From a virus, in IMG/VR virus record IMGVR_UViG_3300035698_022240, positions 1 through 22,415 of that record: 22,415 nucleotides of DNA, one strand, 5' to 3'. A program made the translations under genes and the position numbers. Of the stretch, positions 21,874 to 22,415 are shown one piece after another. The notes beneath the pieces were generated by a model, which did not search any database, was not told where the DNA came from, and saw only the letters and a program-made list of their open reading frames with translations. The stretch's first letter is position 1. Each line of letters begins with the position of its first letter.

Positions 21874-21953
21874 TACGGCAATCCCGAGCTAGGATCTATG
21901 ATCCGAGTGTAGAGACTTTACACGGTGCACCCCTCGTGGGTGAAGAGAAAGTC
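21837..21953 (+). ncRNA. group I ribozyme core of intron 1 (P3-P8)
   Basis: This stretch holds stems P3, P4, P5, P6, P7 and P8 in the usual order, with P7 (6 bp) and P8 (5 bp) perfectly paired and a GCAA tetraloop in P5. The sequence at 21911-21925 (AGAGACTTTACACGG) and the AAGAGAAAGTCC at 21943-21954 match the conserved R and S elements of group I introns. Confidence 0.85.
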
Positions 21954-21997
21954 CAGACCGCAAACGAGCAATCGGCAGTGAAAACTGTAGTGGTAAG

Positions 21998-22014
21998 CAA
22001 CTTCGGCATTCCGT
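21998..22014 (+). CDS. 17-nt polymerase micro-exon (exon 2)
   Basis: The 17 bases supply the last base of the Leu744 codon, then N-F-G-I-P, and the first base of the Tyr750 codon. Joined to exons 1 and 3 it restores the family A motif B with canonical R-x3-K-x7-YG spacing. Its last seven bases (ATTCCGT) also form the exon arm of intron 2 helix P1. Confidence 0.85.
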
Positions 22015-22288
22015 GGAACTTTGCGGAATTAAAACTTTGTGAATTGCTGGAACACCCTGTCGTAAGCCAGGACAATCAGCAGCCAAGCCCTACATGGGGA
22101 AGGTTCAGAGGCCAGCCGCAAGGCGTAGGATCCAGGGTTAAGGATCCGAAGCGCAAAGGATCGGGGTGTATGCTGCTATATGTACTCTATGAGTGCGGTA
22201 TACACGAGTACCCGATCATGATATGGTCCGACCTACACGGTAACGTGTAGAGACGCTCGCTGACCCGGCGGGCGTCGTAACATAAGTG
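22015..22288 (+). ncRNA. group I intron 2 in the polymerase gene, no ORF
   Basis: This 274-nt ribozyme lies directly behind the micro-exon. P1 is exon AUUCCGU paired with guide GCGGAAU (22023-22029), seven pairs ending in the U-G pair at the splice site. P3 is CTTTGTG/CGCAAGG (22035-22041/22117-22123). P4 is TGCTG/CAGCA (22045-22049/22077-22081). P7 is GGCCA/TGGTC (22110-22114/22224-22228). An extra GGATCC/GGATCC hairpin lies at 22128-22147. P8 is a long stem GATCGGG/CCCGATC (22159-22165/22211-22217). P9 is CTACACG-GTAA-CGTGTAG (22233-22250), and a 9-bp stem occupies 22252-22276. It ends with G at 22288. A 128-codon open frame crosses it by chance. Confidence 0.9.
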
Positions 22289-22415
22289 ATGGCCGCGGCG
22301 CAATGGATATTGCGCGACAAGTAAAAGGAGAGACGGGATCTACCGAACCGCTAGAGGTATTACAGACAGAGATTCAAGAAATGATGGACATGTGGAAAAG
22401 CACCACGTATCCGCA
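22289..22415 (+). CDS. polymerase exon 3, runs off the window
   Basis: After splicing, T plus AT completes Tyr750, followed by GRGAMDIARQVKG... as in family A polymerases after motif B (YGRGA, then a helix leading to a conserved YP). The frame stays open to the right edge with 41 complete codons; the palm motif C (HDE) must lie beyond it. A P9-like GCGCAAT/ATTGCGC stem in the DNA here is coding sequence. Confidence 0.9.

Larger units (their letters stand above)
21020..21997 (+). mobile_element. group I intron 1 in the polymerase gene, with HNH gene
   Basis: Boundaries come from rebuilding the protein: exon 1 ends with U at 21019, the intron ends with G at 21997, and the 978-nt length keeps the frame. 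The core is clear. P3 is CACCG/CGGTG (21837-21841/21923-21927). P4 is TCGGG/CCCGA (21847-21851/21883-21887). P5 has a GCAA tetraloop (21860-21877). P6 is GGATC/GATCC (21892-21896/21900-21904). P7 is GACTTT/AAAGTC (21914-21919/21948-21953). P8 is CACCC/GGGTG (21928-21932/21938-21942), with an AAGAGAA joining stretch before the P7 right arm. I could not find a convincing P1/guide sequence for the 5' splice site. An endonuclease gene occupies the 5' two-thirds. Confidence 0.85.

Noticed and set aside
22019-22026. CTTTGCGG as the left arm of intron 2 P3
   Set aside because: It would leave only four bases for P1. GCGGAAU is needed as the guide sequence, and CTTTGTG at 22035-22041 pairs with the same right arm and leaves room.
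21864-22250. 128-codon plus-strand open frame containing NFGIPWN
   Set aside because: It runs through the intron 1 core, the micro-exon and intron 2. Only NFGIP is real polymerase sequence; the rest is ribozyme stems read by chance.
22289-22320. GGCC at 22291 as the right arm of intron 2 P7, and GCGCAAT/ATTGCGC as its P9
   Set aside because: The bases encode the polymerase residues GRGAMDIAR in frame. A better P7 arm (TGGTC at 22224-22228, after ATGATA) and a better P9 (22233-22250) lie inside the intron.
1-22415. tRNA genes, CRISPR arrays, insertion sequences, integrase
   Set aside because: I looked for cloverleaf patterns, regularly spaced repeats, transposase motifs and tyrosine or serine recombinase motifs and saw none.

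Overview
This window looks like part of a tailed double-stranded DNA bacteriophage genome. A large terminase subunit sits on the minus strand at the left. A long block of plus-strand genes follows, tightly packed, with many overlapping ATGA or TAATG junctions and strong Shine-Dalgarno sequences. The right half is a virus-type DNA replication and recombination module. I see no tRNA, rRNA, CRISPR array, integrase or transposase. I cannot name the host with confidence.

Layout. Bases 1-320 hold the end of a gene, a 43-codon gene and a possible small RNA with its own -10 box and terminator. Bases 321-2048 (minus) encode TerL. Bases 2047-3130 encode four small proteins, three of them membrane proteins, closed by a strong terminator at 3185-3209. 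Bases 3250-5703 encode a DUF932-type protein, an Ala/Lys/Glu-rich repeat protein, a zinc-finger protein and an RNase H. A LAGLIDADG homing endonuclease gene lies at 5761-6693. Bases 6695-10880 encode the SbcD/SbcC (T4 gp47/gp46-like) nuclease-ATPase pair, separated by two unknown genes, with a terminator after it. Bases 10942-12499 encode small unknown proteins. Bases 12647-18245 encode an SF2 helicase containing an intein, an unknown protein, a DnaB-type helicase and a TOPRIM primase. A methyltransferase follows at 18254-18799. From 18789 to the right edge runs a family A DNA polymerase with an N-terminal uracil-DNA-glycosylase-like domain.

The main discovery is the end of the polymerase gene. 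The reading frame stops at 21027 in the middle of catalytic motif B. The protein can be rebuilt only if two group I introns are removed: intron 1 (about 21020-21997, carrying a zinc-ribbon/HNH endonuclease gene) and intron 2 (22015-22288, no gene). They are separated by a 17-nucleotide micro-exon (21998-22014). Splicing gives R-VSA-K-NLNFGIP-YG, exactly the R-x3-K-x7-YG spacing of family A polymerases, and the frame continues to the window end. Intron 2 has a 7-bp P1 with a U-G splice-site pair, plus P3, P4, P7, P8 and P9. Intron 1 has a clear P3-P8 core, but I could not find its P1.

Four intervening or selfish elements (free-standing LAGLIDADG gene, intein, HNH intron, ORF-less intron) therefore lie in or beside replication and recombination genes. 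The nuclease pair, helicases, primase, RNase H and polymerase together suggest a largely self-sufficient replication and recombination-repair system.
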